Shown here: positions 16,475-26,251 of the stretch, piece by piece | Position numbering within the stretch: the first letter of the stretch is position 1 | How the letters are laid out: each line of letters opens with the position of its first letter | NCBI GenBank assembly: GCA_022843805.1 | Contig: JALHMY010000028.1 | Coordinates: 1-64,000 of the forward strand | Reading direction: 5' to 3' | Length of the DNA: 64,000 nt | DNA from: Fuerstiella sp. | GTDB lineage: Bacteria; Planctomycetota; Planctomycetia; Planctomycetales; Planctomycetaceae | Translations under genes and position numbers: made by a program | Notes under the pieces: generated by a model | Database searches by the model: none | Seen by the model: the letters and a program-made list of their open reading frames with translations, nothing else | What the model was told of the DNA's origin: nothing

Positions 16475-16687
16475 TTGACAGGAGTTCTTTTGGCGGGCTG
16501 CGCACATGTGTTGGCTGCATTTCTGTTTCTAATTTACGCTCGCAGCATTTCCATCGCCCTCAGACGTCAAGACCTTGCGCACCTGCCGATCATGGTATTG
16601 CTGGTCTATGGGAGTTTGTTCACCACAGTTGCAGTTCCACTGAGCATGCTGCGCCTTGTCCTCCTCTGTACCGTTGCGGCCGATTGA
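16475..16687 (+). other. Possible small membrane ORF or relic
   Basis: A 70-residue open frame, starting with TTG, encodes two strongly hydrophobic segments (AHVLAAFLFLIYARSISIAL and LPIMVLLVYGSLFTTVAVPL). The composition is protein-like, but there is no good start or ribosome site, and the surroundings are full of relics. I treat it as a likely membrane-protein fragment of unknown family. Confidence 0.3.
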
Positions 16688-16733
16688 TCTGGCACCTTGC
16701 AGATGCCGTTGACCCGAACAGCCAGAAACGATT

Positions 16734-16949
16734 TCAATGACCGTGTTCGACGTCCGGGACAGGTTCTGCGTCCACGACCTGTGAAAGCATTACCTGAAGA
16801 TTACTCGAGATGTCAACGGGCGGATCTGGCGGCAATGGAAACGGAATGAATGCTCGATAGCCAGCGGGCTGCCTGAGGTAACGGCCTGCTCTGCCTGAAT
16901 TTCCGAAATCTACTTCTGTGTTTTCAATGGTAATGACACGATTTAACAA
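16734..16949 (-). pseudogene. Truncated N-terminus of a Fic-family protein
   Basis: The minus-strand frame reads GRAGRYLRQPAGYRAFIPFP then LPPDPPVDISSNLQVMLSQ. This is the N-terminal block found before the catalytic domain in Fic proteins (AMP-transferases), where an R-A-F-x-P-x-P-L-P-P phrase is conserved. The frame ends about 25 residues later and no HPFxxGNGR catalytic motif is seen nearby on either strand. It is therefore a relic of a Fic-type gene, possibly once part of a mobile or toxin-like locus. Confidence 0.6.
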
Positions 16950-17099
16950 GCGGACTCAGGCTCCTGCTGCCATTCACCGCCCTGACGACATTGTTCGAGT
17001 TGAATGCACGTTCCGCCGCCGATCGCTGTTCCTGACGAATCGGGATTCTACAATACCTCCTGCGGCATTTCCCATCTCTCTCCTTACCGGATGCCCCCT

Positions 17100-18587
17100 A
17101 TGCCCAGCCTGCGCGTTCAACTCGTCGTTTTTCTTTCCCTGATTGCCATCGCTGCAAACACGCCCGCGATCTCGCAGGAGATCATTGACATTGGCTCCCG
17201 CAGGGAACTCTTCGTGGACGATTTTCTGATCGACAAGCTCGATAACGTCCGCCTCGAATTGCAGCATCCTCAGCCGCAGGAGATCACGTTTGCATGTGAT
17301 AAACCATGGGAAGGAAACACGTGCATCTATTTCCGGATTATACCCGAGGCGGGCAGGTTCCGAATGTGGTATCAGGGAGCGCATTGGCAGATCGACCCGA
17401 ACGATTCAAAGAAAACGCATCCGTATCACATCTGCTACGCCGAGAGCGATGATGGCATTCACTGGACGAAGCCGAACCTCGGCCTTGTCGAAGTCGATGG
17501 CTCGAAGGAGAACAATATTGTAGTCACCGGCGTGTACGATAACTTTACGCCTCTCAGGGACGACAATCCGAAGTGTGAACCGCAGGCGAAATATAAGGCG
17601 CTGGGGCAGTCCAGAGATGGCCTTATCGCCTGGCAATCACCCGACGGCATCCGCTGGAAGCAACTGGGCGATAAACCGGTCATCACGAAAGGGGCGTTCG
17701 ATTCACAGAACGTCGCCTGCTGGGATGCCTCGCTGAACAGGTACCGCGCCTACATCCGTGATTTCCATGACGGGCTGCGTGACATTCGCGTGGCGTTCTC
17801 CGACGACTTCCTCACCTGGACGACGCCGGAACCGCTGAAGGTCTCGCCCGCGGTGGAGAAAGAGCAGTTCTACATCAATTGCATCGCCCGTTATGAACGA
17901 GCCCCGCATCTGTTTCTGGGGTTTCCCGTGCGCTACGTCGAACGCCCCTGGTCGCCGTCGATGAAAGAACTGCCGGATCTGGAGCATCGGGAAATGCGCG
18001 CCAAAGCCGGCGAACGGATTGGCACAGCGATCACGGATGGTGCCTTCATGTCGAGTCGCGACGGGCTCCACTTTCATCGCTGGACCGAGGCGTTTCTTCG
18101 CATCGGCCCGGAACGGCCCGGTTCGTGGGTCTACGGCGATTGCTATCCCGCGCACGGCCTGATCGAAACGCAAAGCAAACTGCCCGGCGCACCGAAGGAG
18201 TTTTCTCTGTTCATTGCCGAACACTATTGGCGCTCGGAAGAAGCCCTCCGCCGCTGGACGCTCCGCATCGACGGCTTCGTCGCTGCGAAAGCCCCATTGC
18301 AGGGGGGCGAACTGCTGACGAAGCCGTTTACGTTCACCGGACACCAGCTGTCGCTCAACTTCGCGACTTCCGCTGCCGGGAGTTTGCACGTCGAACTAAC
18401 GGACGCTCAGGGCAAACCGCTCCCCGGCTTTTCACTCGCCGACAGCGATGAACACTTTGGCGACAGCCTGGACCGCACCGTCACCTGGAAAGGAGAAACC
18501 GACGTCTCGTCCCTCGCAGGCAAACCGGTGCGACTGCGATTTCGGTTGCGCGATGCGGAGCTTTATTCATTGCGGTTCGAGGAGTGA
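17100..18587 (+). CDS. Secreted glycosidase-like five-bladed beta-propeller protein
   Basis: A 495-residue protein with a signal peptide (LRVQLVVFLSLIAIAANTPAISQ). The mature part has GSRRELFVDDFLIDKLDNV, then FRMWYQGAHW, CYAESDDGIHW and DGIRWKQLG, which are the repeated phrases of GH32/43/130-like propellers common in planctomycetes. The C-terminal 100 residues (about 390-495) form a beta-sandwich-like part. It shares these phrases with the second half of the protein at 49996-52455. I cannot assign a substrate, and catalytic carboxylates cannot be fixed by eye. Start could also be the ATG at 17091. Confidence 0.8.
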   Translation: MPSLRVQLVVFLSLIAIAANTPAISQEIIDIGSRRELFVDDFLIDKLDNVRLELQHPQPQEITFACDKPWEGNTCIYFRIIPEAGRFRMWYQGAHWQIDPNDSKKTHPYHICYAESDDGIHWTKPNLGLVEVDGSKENNIVVTGVYDNFTPLRDDNPKCEPQAKYKALGQSRDGLIAWQSPDGIRWKQLGDKPVITKGAFDSQNVACWDASLNRYRAYIRDFHDGLRDIRVAFSDDFLTWTTPEPLKVSPAVEKEQFYINCIARYERAPHLFLGFPVRYVERPWSPSMKELPDLEHREMRAKAGERIGTAITDGAFMSSRDGLHFHRWTEAFLRIGPERPGSWVYGDCYPAHGLIETQSKLPGAPKEFSLFIAEHYWRSEEALRRWTLRIDGFVAAKAPLQGGELLTKPFTFTGHQLSLNFATSAAGSLHVELTDAQGKPLPGFSLADSDEHFGDSLDRTVTWKGETDVSSLAGKPVRLRFRLRDAELYSLRFEE

Positions 18588-19345
18588 TAGCCGAACTCTC
18601 AGCCAATCACCGTCGGGCGGCCCGAGAATCCAGCGGTTGGAGTGTTTCAGACGAGTCTTATCGAGCGAATCGTCATCCATAACCGAGTCATTCTGCGATT
18701 CGCTCGCGGAGCGAGCACAGCGCGTAGCCCCATGCTTCAGCATGGGGTTTCCGATCAAACAAAAACCATTCGCCGTGGAACGGCGGCAGATGCGATTGCT
18801 CGTCCAATGTCCATACTTTGATGTTTCGGAAGAGCATTCTCCCGATGATGGGTTTATGACACAGCCAGTCGGGATTTACTTCATCGTTCCTGAAACGAAA
18901 GAGAAACCGCAAGCCAATGACCACGACGAAATGTTCACGTCGCAGAATCTGGCGGATTTCTTCAAAGAGCTGGCCAAAAGTGATGGGGCCAGTACGGCCT
19001 CAGTCTGAAGCAATTCTACGTCAGCGACGATCGCAGATTCGCAGGCCGTTTGCTGTGAACGACTTGCCGCCCCGGTTTTGTAATGAGCTCCGGCAGCTTC
19101 TGGCCGGATCTCCGTTTCGAAGCTGCTCATCCGACGCAGAACATGAGCTGTAGAAATAATGCATTATGAGCATTGGTTTTCTGTATTGCCCGGAAGCTGG
19201 TGCGGCAGTCGAAGGTTCCCTAAAATTTTCTGGCGAAGATACACTCGCCCTCTATGTGCGAAGTTGCTGGCGTGCAGCTGCCGGGAGTGGTACTCTTCGG
19301 TTGTTGGAATTTTTTTCTGTAAGTCGCAAATTTCCTGCTTGCTCC
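18588..19345. other. Gap with two hairpins; no supported gene
   Basis: Two hairpins lie close together: GCTCGC/GCGAGC arms at 18702-18716 and CCCCATGCT/AGCATGGGG at 18728-18747. They look like another member of the short palindromic repeat set. Between 18760 and 19010 both strands are open for 60-80 codons (minus strand includes EEIRQILRREHFVVVIGLRF). I recognise neither, and no start with a ribosome site is present. Confidence 0.45.
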
Positions 19346-19951
19346 ATGACTCAACCGGATTCAATCACGGAATGGCTGGCTGGATTGAAGAGCGGAAACT
19401 CCGTTGCCGAAGCGGCACTTTGGGATCGCTTTTTTGACCGGATCTGTGCGATTGCGAAACGCAGGCTGGGTACCTTTGGCACCTCAGTCCGTGATGAAGA
19501 AGACCTGGCATTAAGTGCGATGAACGCGCTGATGCATGGTGCTCAGGAAGGCCGATTCCATCGCCTTGAAAATCGAGACGATGCCTGGCAGCTGCTGCAC
19601 ATGATTCTTGCCAGAAAAATCTCGAATCATCGCAGGTACACGCGAGTACGTCGTGAGACGGCAGAAGCCGATCTTGTCACAACTGCCAGTGAATCGTCTC
19701 ATGGATTCATGGATCAGCTTCAGGCGCTGGTGACCGCCGAAGACAGCCTCGATTCACTGGGGCCTGAATGTGAAGAACTGTTGGCTCTGCTGGAACCAAA
19801 ACTGCGGGATGTTGCTCTGCTGAAGCTCTCCGGATACTCGAACGCAGAAACTGCGGAACGACTGTGCAGAAGTATTCCGACGATTGAACGCTACCTGAAG
19901 CTGATTCGGCTCACCTGGAAAGATTTTCTCGAGGAAGCACACGGGAACTGA
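19346..19951 (+). CDS. ECF-type RNA polymerase sigma factor
   Basis: A 201-residue sigma-70 family protein of the planctomycete ECF group. Region 2 spans about residues 1-100 (ITEWLAGLKSGNSVAEAALW, then RDEEDLALSAMNAL). Region 4 lies at about 135-195 (LRDVALLKLSGYSNAETAER, then IPTIERYLKLIRLTW). The ATG at 19346 starts the family-like sequence; the frame from 19166 does not. Such sigma factors are often paired with Ser/Thr kinases that start with a short helical region, and a kinase of that type is encoded at 26252. The intervening genes are on the same strand, so joint regulation is plausible. Confidence 0.92.
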   Translation: MTQPDSITEWLAGLKSGNSVAEAALWDRFFDRICAIAKRRLGTFGTSVRDEEDLALSAMNALMHGAQEGRFHRLENRDDAWQLLHMILARKISNHRRYTRVRRETAEADLVTTASESSHGFMDQLQALVTAEDSLDSLGPECEELLALLEPKLRDVALLKLSGYSNAETAERLCRSIPTIERYLKLIRLTWKDFLEEAHGN

Positions 19952-20084
19952 CCGGCAGGTCCTCAAGATTCTCCGAAAAAGCATGATGGTCAGTCGGTAT
20001 TTCGAGTGAGAAGAGATCTGTAAAGGGCATCGACGTCGGTCTTAACCCTGAAGATTGCCATTCTTCATCACCGGGAGTATGAAC

Positions 20085-20582
20085 ATGCAGAGATTTCTGT
20101 TGGTCGCGTCGTTACTTGTGTCAATGATGACTTCGGCTCCGGCACAGGAGAATGGAAAGGTCTACCGGCTTAAGAACCGTATGACCAACAAGTATGTTTC
20201 ACCCGACGACAGCGGCGAAAAAGCAGTTCAGCAATCGAACAATCCTCAGGAGACGTCGCAGCGATGGAAGCTTGTCGCTGCCAGAGGGGGCAAGGTTTTT
20301 CAGATCATTAATGAGGAAACCGGGAAGGCACTTGTTGCACCTTCAATGGAAGCCACTGCTCAGATTCAGTTGCGAGACGCGGCCAGTGAAAAGCCGAAAA
20401 GGGACGAACTCTGGACGATTGAGAAGGGCGTGGTGAACTTCAAGATCAAGTCTCATCTGAGTGGGCTGTACCTTGAGGTATTTAATTTTGAAAGGGAGGA
20501 TGGCGTTCCAATAACGCAGCAGACGTTAAATGACTCGGACGGACGAGGCAACCAAATTTGGGAGCTCGTACCTGTCGAGTAA
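20085..20582 (+). CDS. Secreted ricin B-like lectin-domain protein
   Basis: A 165-residue protein with a signal peptide (MQRFLLVASLLVSMMTSAPA). The mature part has beta-trefoil-like repeats: GKVYRLKNRMTNKYVSPDD, QRWKLVAARGGKVFQIINEE and DELWTIEKGVVNFKIKS, each ending with a Q/L-W step. This is the RICIN-type fold for carbohydrate or protein binding. The ATG at 20085 has a GGGAG site 7 bases upstream and is preferred over 20079. It sits between the sigma factor and the giant protein on the same strand. Its role is probably ligand binding outside the cytoplasm. Confidence 0.78.
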   Translation: MQRFLLVASLLVSMMTSAPAQENGKVYRLKNRMTNKYVSPDDSGEKAVQQSNNPQETSQRWKLVAARGGKVFQIINEETGKALVAPSMEATAQIQLRDAASEKPKRDELWTIEKGVVNFKIKSHLSGLYLEVFNFEREDGVPITQQTLNDSDGRGNQIWELVPVE

Positions 20583-20857
20583 AACGCCGCGGTGTTTTCT
20601 CCTGACGCCATCGCCCCCCTCGGTTTGTTCATGTTCCAGGATATTACCTGAGACTCAGATCAGACGACAAACTGCGCCGGATGTAATAATCGTCCTGCCG
20701 CAGTAACTCGCAGAGCCTTTAGGCCGCGTTTGTAAAGAATTCCCGGGATTCGCTGAGGGGCAGAATCTCCCTGCCGGGAGAGTACCATCGAACGCCGATT
20801 CGATCCTATCACCGACCTCTGAGTTCAAGAGATCGCCGGAAAGCATGGTGGTTGATT

Positions 20858-23800
20858 ATGTTGCATGTATCGCACCCGAATGTCAAGTTTCGCTTCCAAA
20901 GGTTCTCCATTGCCTTGCTGGTACTCTCTGCAGCAACCGTCAATCTGCTGGCAGTCACGGCCGCAAGCGCGACACAGCGGGATGAGAAGGAAAATCGGAC
21001 AGGAAGAGCTGAAAAGCAACAGAACGGGGAGTTAAAGGACAAGGCTGACACACCGAAGGGTAAGGCCAGCAAGAGGAAGGGCAAATCCGGAAACGAGAAA
21101 GAAGCGGCTGACAAGATGCCACCGGATGGCAAACTGAATGCTGATCGAAAGCCGAAACCCGCTGGCCCAGTCGACCATCCATCCGGGGACAAGCGAGTTT
21201 TGCCCGCCGGACGATGGATTCAGGTAATCGAACCAGCTCTGACAGAACAGGACCTGTTGTTTGGCACCGGATTGGCGAATCGGCAAGGGGAGCCGGTACC
21301 CAAACCAACTGTGATCGAAATCGAACCTGAAAGTGAAGGCCTGATCATCACCCGAGATGGTCGGCAGACGCGTTTTCACATGGAGAAGGGCACCGACGAA
21401 CAAAGGCGTGTTTGGGTCAGTGAATCCCGCGCTGAACAATTAATCCATTCCGGGCCACGACTCATTCTGGTCACCGATTCTCGAAAAGTGGGATACCAGC
21501 GATTTTCGGAAAAAGAAACTCGCCTAAAAGATCTGGAAGGCTTCTGGATCGGCCTTGATGGCTATTTCCGGTTCCGGAACAGTGGAGATCGACTTTCCGC
21601 ACAGGAAAATGATCTTGGTCCTCAACTGGTGGTGAGGAATCTCACTTCAACGGGATTCCAGTTGGTCCATGAAAACGCAACGGTTCATTCCAGTCTGGAG
21701 TTCTTCGGGAGCGATGCATTCGGTGAGGTGAGAGTTGTTGATGGCCGGACCGTTGCCGACAGGATTTTCTTTCGAATACAGCGGCAAACGGTAGAATTGG
21801 AGATTCGGAATGAAGTGAATTCTGAGCTGATCGTCAGCGTGGCTCCCGTCATGATGTCGACTGGAACAGGCGGGACGTCCGGAATCTTTGAAGGCGGCAG
21901 AATGATCCTGCCAAAACTTCCGCCCGGCCAGACTCGTAAGGAGTCGCTGGAAGTTGGCAGTGTGATCGTCTTTTCTGACGCGAACGGCCCCCTGTTTCGG
22001 GAGCGAATTACTCCACAGATGCCTGACGTTCTCCGTGTCAGACGATCGCCGACAAAGGGAATCGACGCTGAAGGAATCTCAGGCAACTGGCTGTCGGAGA
22101 GCGGCAGGTGCATCATTACGAAAGAGACCAGCGGACTCCAGCTGGCTGTGCCGGGCGGCGTTTCTTCAACTGCGTCTCGGCCTTCAAATGGTCAGACCCA
22201 CCCATCGGAAAGAGGCAGGGCAAAAAAGAAACGCGAACCTGCGCAATCCGCTGACCGGCGCAGTACGATGTCCTTTGCACAAAGGTCTTCCGGCGACCAG
22301 AAGAATCCAAACGTCTATCAATCTGAAGATGGCGCAACACTGGAGTTCTTCTCTCCGGATGAGGCGAGAATTCAATTCCCCAGCCTGATCGCGACAACAC
22401 TCCAGAGGAAAATCAAACTGGGGGAATTCGTTCCGTCGAAGAAGCCTGTCGATCTCACGGGTTACTGGGCGAACGGTTCTTCGGTCGTCGAAGTTTCGAA
22501 GAATGCAGAAGGCGATGTGAATTTTGGGGGGACGGTAGTTTCATTACTGGAAGACAATGTTTATCTGTCCGGTCCTGTTCGCTGGGTGGCAACAGATGAA
22601 GATACGATTCAGCAGTTTCATTCTGATCCAGGACTTGCGAATGAGAATCTGGCCTGGAGGCGTTTGCATCCTCCTTCGCTCGATCGAGCACTTGTACCAC
22701 TTGGCCTGATTGATGACTCCTCAGTCAATCCGGGTGGATACTGGCAGGAACGGACTCCCGAGAACAGCGAAGTATCCACGGTGGCTTTCGAACTGACGTC
22801 GATCGGGTTGTTCAACGGAAGCAAACACTTCTTTCGGGTTCAGAACAGTCAGAACATCTTCCGGGACGCTGATCACTGGTACGTCTTCGTCTCCGCAGAT
22901 CTGATGTTTCGATCGTCTGCGATCGGGGAACTGTCCACATTTGTCAGAGGGAGTTCCAGCCTGAATGCGGCAAGCCTTGTCGGTGGCTCGGGTGGATTCG
23001 GAAGTTCGATATCCGGAGACCCGCCGGATCTGACCGGAAACTGGTCCGCTGCCAGCGGCGTGAATGGCAATCGGGTCAGTCAAACCTGGAAGATCTCAAA
23101 AGAAAAAGGCAATCGTTATCGAATTTCGAATGGTCCATTGCTGGAATTGACATCTGCGGGAGTACTGACACCTTTCCTTTCAGGTGGTGTCGGACTTCAG
23201 ACGGTCTTCCTCAACCGAGTGGAGAACCTGACAATCGTGCCTCGCTGGGAGACCAGTCCATCTGCACTGACCGAAACCGAAATCGAAGAAGTGAAAAACC
23301 TCTTCCACCAGCCACCGAAGTCACTTTTGCTTGTTTCACCAGACGTCATTGTGGAGAGCTTCGATCGCCCGTTTCCCACTGTATACCGTCGCCTGAAATC
23401 GCAGAACACCGGTGCAGAAAAACCCACCGCAACTGAGTGTGTCGAGACCTACTTCATCACCGTCCGATGGTTGCCACGTTTGTCCGGTACTCGCTCGCCA
23501 TTCTCGGACAACAATAACTGGCAGCTGACGCTGAAGGGCGACAAAGGGAAACAAGTCAGGATCCCGAGACTGCTGGTGAAGTCTGACAGTCCGAACGCGG
23601 AGCATCGACAAACCTGCCATACGGTGGTCGCTGCTGCCTATGGCCCGCCTTTGGGAGAAGTCACTTCGGTCGAGTTAGTTTCTGAAGGAACCGCCGCGAA
23701 ATTCGGGCAGGGAGTCGTTCAGATTCAGACCAGAAATAGCCTTGATGCAGTCTTCTTTTCCGATGAGCAGACACCCGCATGGAACGAAAAGCAATTCCGC

Positions 23801-26050
23801 AAGCCATTCATGACGGTCTTCAACATCTACCCATTCCCGATCACGATTCCGTCAGCTGGCGAACCAATCAATGGAACGACCATTGAATTCTATGATGAAG
23901 CCAAAGCAGGAGCTCTCTCCGCCGAGTTTCTTGCTGGCTGCTGGCACCCTGCACCGTCTGTCTACGTACCCATTCCGGCAGAGCAGCAGAAGCCATTGTG
24001 GCATGGTTATGATACCGGTTTGCTGAGGCCCGGAATGCCGAATCATTTCGTCTTTGACTCGGAGAAGTCACCTAACAGGAAGATGATCGTATCGATGGAG
24101 CCCTCGGGACTCGCCGTGAAGGTGAAATTCTCTGATAACCCCGACAGGGAATTTGCTCTCAGGGCCATAGAAATGGGAATGTATCTGAGAAATCCACTCG
24201 TACAACCCCATTTCTGGAGCAGTGATGATGGGAGGACGACTCTGGCGGTATCGTCAAACCATGCAGTGTGGACCAATGCGGATACGGAAGAAATGTTCTT
24301 CCAGCCACTGCCCTCAAAAAATCAGCGATCCCTGACACTTGGAACGGTGCAGAAGACCGACAAGTCGGACGACGAAAATGCGTTTATCAGGGAAGTCTTA
24401 AACCGGGATCACACCCCTGTCGTCATCCCTGAGCATCCTGAATTTGACTCCAGGAAAGTTCACGCGGCCTATCGCTCAATTAATGAAACCTTCAGAAATT
24501 ACTCTCCTTTTCGCAATGGCAAACAGGGTTTCTCCTTCGAGGAGTGTCTGGCTCGGAACTACTACCCGTTTGAATCGATTGACCTGGACAGCTCAATTCG
24601 GCAGGCAGTTCGAGACGTCAGAGCACAAAGCCCCGGACAGGACAGCCTGTTCAATCACATCGAAGAGCACCTGACTGAGATCAACTCCCTTCAGAAAATA
24701 GCCAATGGGTATTTCGAACGCTCGGCAAGAAAAAACCATGAGGTGGCCACGGAAACAATTGCTGAACTCCAGAGCGCTTATCAGCTCCTTAGCCTGAGCG
24801 GAGCAACCGCAGAGGATGCTCCAGCCCCCAACGTTGATCTGACTGGAGAGCAGGCACAGGACCGGCTCTTTATAGCTCTGGATGTGTTGTCGATTGCTGC
24901 TTCGTGGCTTCCGATATTTGGCTCCGGACTTTCAAAAGTAGCCGATAAAGCAGTTCAAGCGTCGTCTTCCATTAAGTACACAAATCCTCAGAAGGCAGCA
25001 AAACTCCTGACGATTGCTCGCAGCGCCAAAGATGCAGACAAGGCGATCAGGGGCAGCACCGACGCCTTACAGAGCTTCCAACTGTTTCTTGATACCGCTG
25101 ACGACACCAGCAGCATTATTGGTGAGGTGGAAAACCTAAAAACAAGCGATGGAGCAGAAACTGGAAACGTACAGAAAAGTTCCGACGGCGACCTGGTCTG
25201 GGATCTCGAAAAACTGACCGGACCGGATCAGGTGCACTACAAGTCCGCAAAAATCTGCAAAGAGTTGCTGGAGAAGTTCAGAAAGACGGACAGTGCATTG
25301 CAGAAGTTAAGTCGTCTAACCGCGCACGATGTCCAAATGATGAGGGACGTCGTTGAGTTGGAAGTCGAAGATAGAATTAGTGATGGGGAAAGCAATCAGC
25401 TTCAGCTGGATCAGGAAGCAGACTTTGCTCAAACCCTGATCAGGCAGCAGATCCTGATGCAACTGTTACCAGCACGAATCGGTTTGTTTTCCCGGCCGAT
25501 TTGGGGCGACTTCCAGGGGCGCATGGGATTCCCGGCTTCAGGACTCCGCAACATTGTTGCTACCCATGGGCATCTCTGGAAACCGCAAACAGCCGCAATG
25601 TTTACAACTCTGAATCCACATTCCTTTGAGGGCAGTGAGGGCAAGTTTATCGTCTATTATGCTATGGACTTCGCCCTGATCCCGACTCAAATGGATACGG
25701 ACAAGGCCCCATCAGGTATGCCTCCTGCTCTTTGGGAACTCATTCAGAGTTCCGGGATTACCAGCGAAGACCTGATTCCGATGGTCTGGGAAAACGAAAG
25801 CTTCTATTTTTCACCCGCTTGCCGATACTATTATGACTATAGCTGGGCAGGCTGGGTGCCGGCGTATGAACCAACTGCGCGGCTGAAATACTACCGTCGT
25901 GAGGCGACTTACTGGTGGAACGACTACTACACTGACCACGACGGTTACTCCCGCAGTTATCACTACCACGAAGAACCCGGCGACAGGGATCCCACGCTGA
26001 AATCCAGCAGGATCTACTGGACCAAAGAAGCACTGCTGAATGTTCCGTGA
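20858..26050 (+). CDS. Giant secreted protein with repeated G-x-W modules
   Basis: A 1730-residue protein with an N-terminal hydrophobic signal (FSIALLVLSAATVNLLAVTA), then a Lys/Glu-rich linker. From about residue 230 to 740 at least five segments begin with an L/I-x-G-x-W phrase (LEGFWIGLDGYF, ISGNWLSESGR, LTGYWANGSS, PGGYWQERT, LTGNWSAASG). This suggests a repeated lipocalin-like or extracellular beta module. The middle (about 870-1150) is a large beta-rich region, about 1340-1420 is helical and hydrophobic (LDVLSIAASWLPIFGSGLSK), and the C-terminus is Tyr/Trp-rich (YYYDYSWAGWVPAY). I recognise no enzyme motif. It may be a surface or envelope protein under the nearby sigma/kinase genes. 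A TTG at 20852 is an alternative start. Confidence 0.75.
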   Translation: MLHVSHPNVKFRFQRFSIALLVLSAATVNLLAVTAASATQRDEKENRTGRAEKQQNGELKDKADTPKGKASKRKGKSGNEKEAADKMPPDGKLNADRKPKPAGPVDHPSGDKRVLPAGRWIQVIEPALTEQDLLFGTGLANRQGEPVPKPTVIEIEPESEGLIITRDGRQTRFHMEKGTDEQRRVWVSESRAEQLIHSGPRLILVTDSRKVGYQRFSEKETRLKDLEGFWIGLDGYFRFRNSGDRLSAQENDLGPQLVVRNLTSTGFQLVHENATVHSSLEFFGSDAFGEVRVVDGRTVADRIFFRIQRQTVELEIRNEVNSELIVSVAPVMMSTGTGGTSGIFEGGRMILPKLPPGQTRKESLEVGSVIVFSDANGPLFRERITPQMPDVLRVRRSPTKGIDAEGISGNWLSESGRCIITKETSGLQLAVPGGVSSTASRPSNGQTHPSERGRAKKKREPAQSADRRSTMSFAQRSSGDQKNPNVYQSEDGATLEFFSPDEARIQFPSLIATTLQRKIKLGEFVPSKKPVDLTGYWANGSSVVEVSKNAEGDVNFGGTVVSLLEDNVYLSGPVRWVATDEDTIQQFHSDPGLANENLAWRRLHPPSLDRALVPLGLIDDSSVNPGGYWQERTPENSEVSTVAFELTSIGLFNGSKHFFRVQNSQNIFRDADHWYVFVSADLMFRSSAIGELSTFVRGSSSLNAASLVGGSGGFGSSISGDPPDLTGNWSAASGVNGNRVSQTWKISKEKGNRYRISNGPLLELTSAGVLTPFLSGGVGLQTVFLNRVENLTIVPRWETSPSALTETEIEEVKNLFHQPPKSLLLVSPDVIVESFDRPFPTVYRRLKSQNTGAEKPTATECVETYFITVRWLPRLSGTRSPFSDNNNWQLTLKGDKGKQVRIPRLLVKSDSPNAEHRQTCHTVVAAAYGPPLGEVTSVELVSEGTAAKFGQGVVQIQTRNSLDAVFFSDEQTPAWNEKQFRKPFMTVFNIYPFPITIPSAGEPINGTTIEFYDEAKAGALSAEFLAGCWHPAPSVYVPIPAEQQKPLWHGYDTGLLRPGMPNHFVFDSEKSPNRKMIVSMEPSGLAVKVKFSDNPDREFALRAIEMGMYLRNPLVQPHFWSSDDGRTTLAVSSNHAVWTNADTEEMFFQPLPSKNQRSLTLGTVQKTDKSDDENAFIREVLNRDHTPVVIPEHPEFDSRKVHAAYRSINETFRNYSPFRNGKQGFSFEECLARNYYPFESIDLDSSIRQAVRDVRAQSPGQDSLFNHIEEHLTEINSLQKIANGYFERSARKNHEVATETIAELQSAYQLLSLSGATAEDAPAPNVDLTGEQAQDRLFIALDVLSIAASWLPIFGSGLSKVADKAVQASSSIKYTNPQKAAKLLTIARSAKDADKAIRGSTDALQSFQLFLDTADDTSSIIGEVENLKTSDGAETGNVQKSSDGDLVWDLEKLTGPDQVHYKSAKICKELLEKFRKTDSALQKLSRLTAHDVQMMRDVVELEVEDRISDGESNQLQLDQEADFAQTLIRQQILMQLLPARIGLFSRPIWGDFQGRMGFPASGLRNIVATHGHLWKPQTAAMFTTLNPHSFEGSEGKFIVYYAMDFALIPTQMDTDKAPSGMPPALWELIQSSGITSEDLIPMVWENESFYFSPACRYYYDYSWAGWVPAYEPTARLKYYRREATYWWNDYYTDHDGYSRSYHYHEEPGDRDPTLKSSRIYWTKEALLNVP

Positions 26051-26158
26051 CTCGTTGTGCGGCACACCTCAGAGTAGCTGAACTGTGGAACGAATTCTTT
26101 GTCTAATGGCTGCGTACACACACGACTTATGAAACAGTATGTGCCGGTGAAAAAAATG

Positions 26159-26171
26159 ACTTTGTCAAAGT
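26159..26171. promoter_or_regulatory. Palindrome upstream of the Ser/Thr kinase gene
   Basis: ACTTTGTCAAAGT is symmetrical around a central base. It lies about 80 bases before the kinase start, in an AT-rich stretch of the 200-base gap after the giant gene. It could be an operator or part of a promoter. There is no independent support. Confidence 0.3.
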
Positions 26172-26251
26172 TATTTTTGCACAGGCACTTTTAACTGTAA
26201 AGTTACTGTCCGTTCCGGAGTATTTCGTTTTGTCAGCCGGAGAACGTACCG

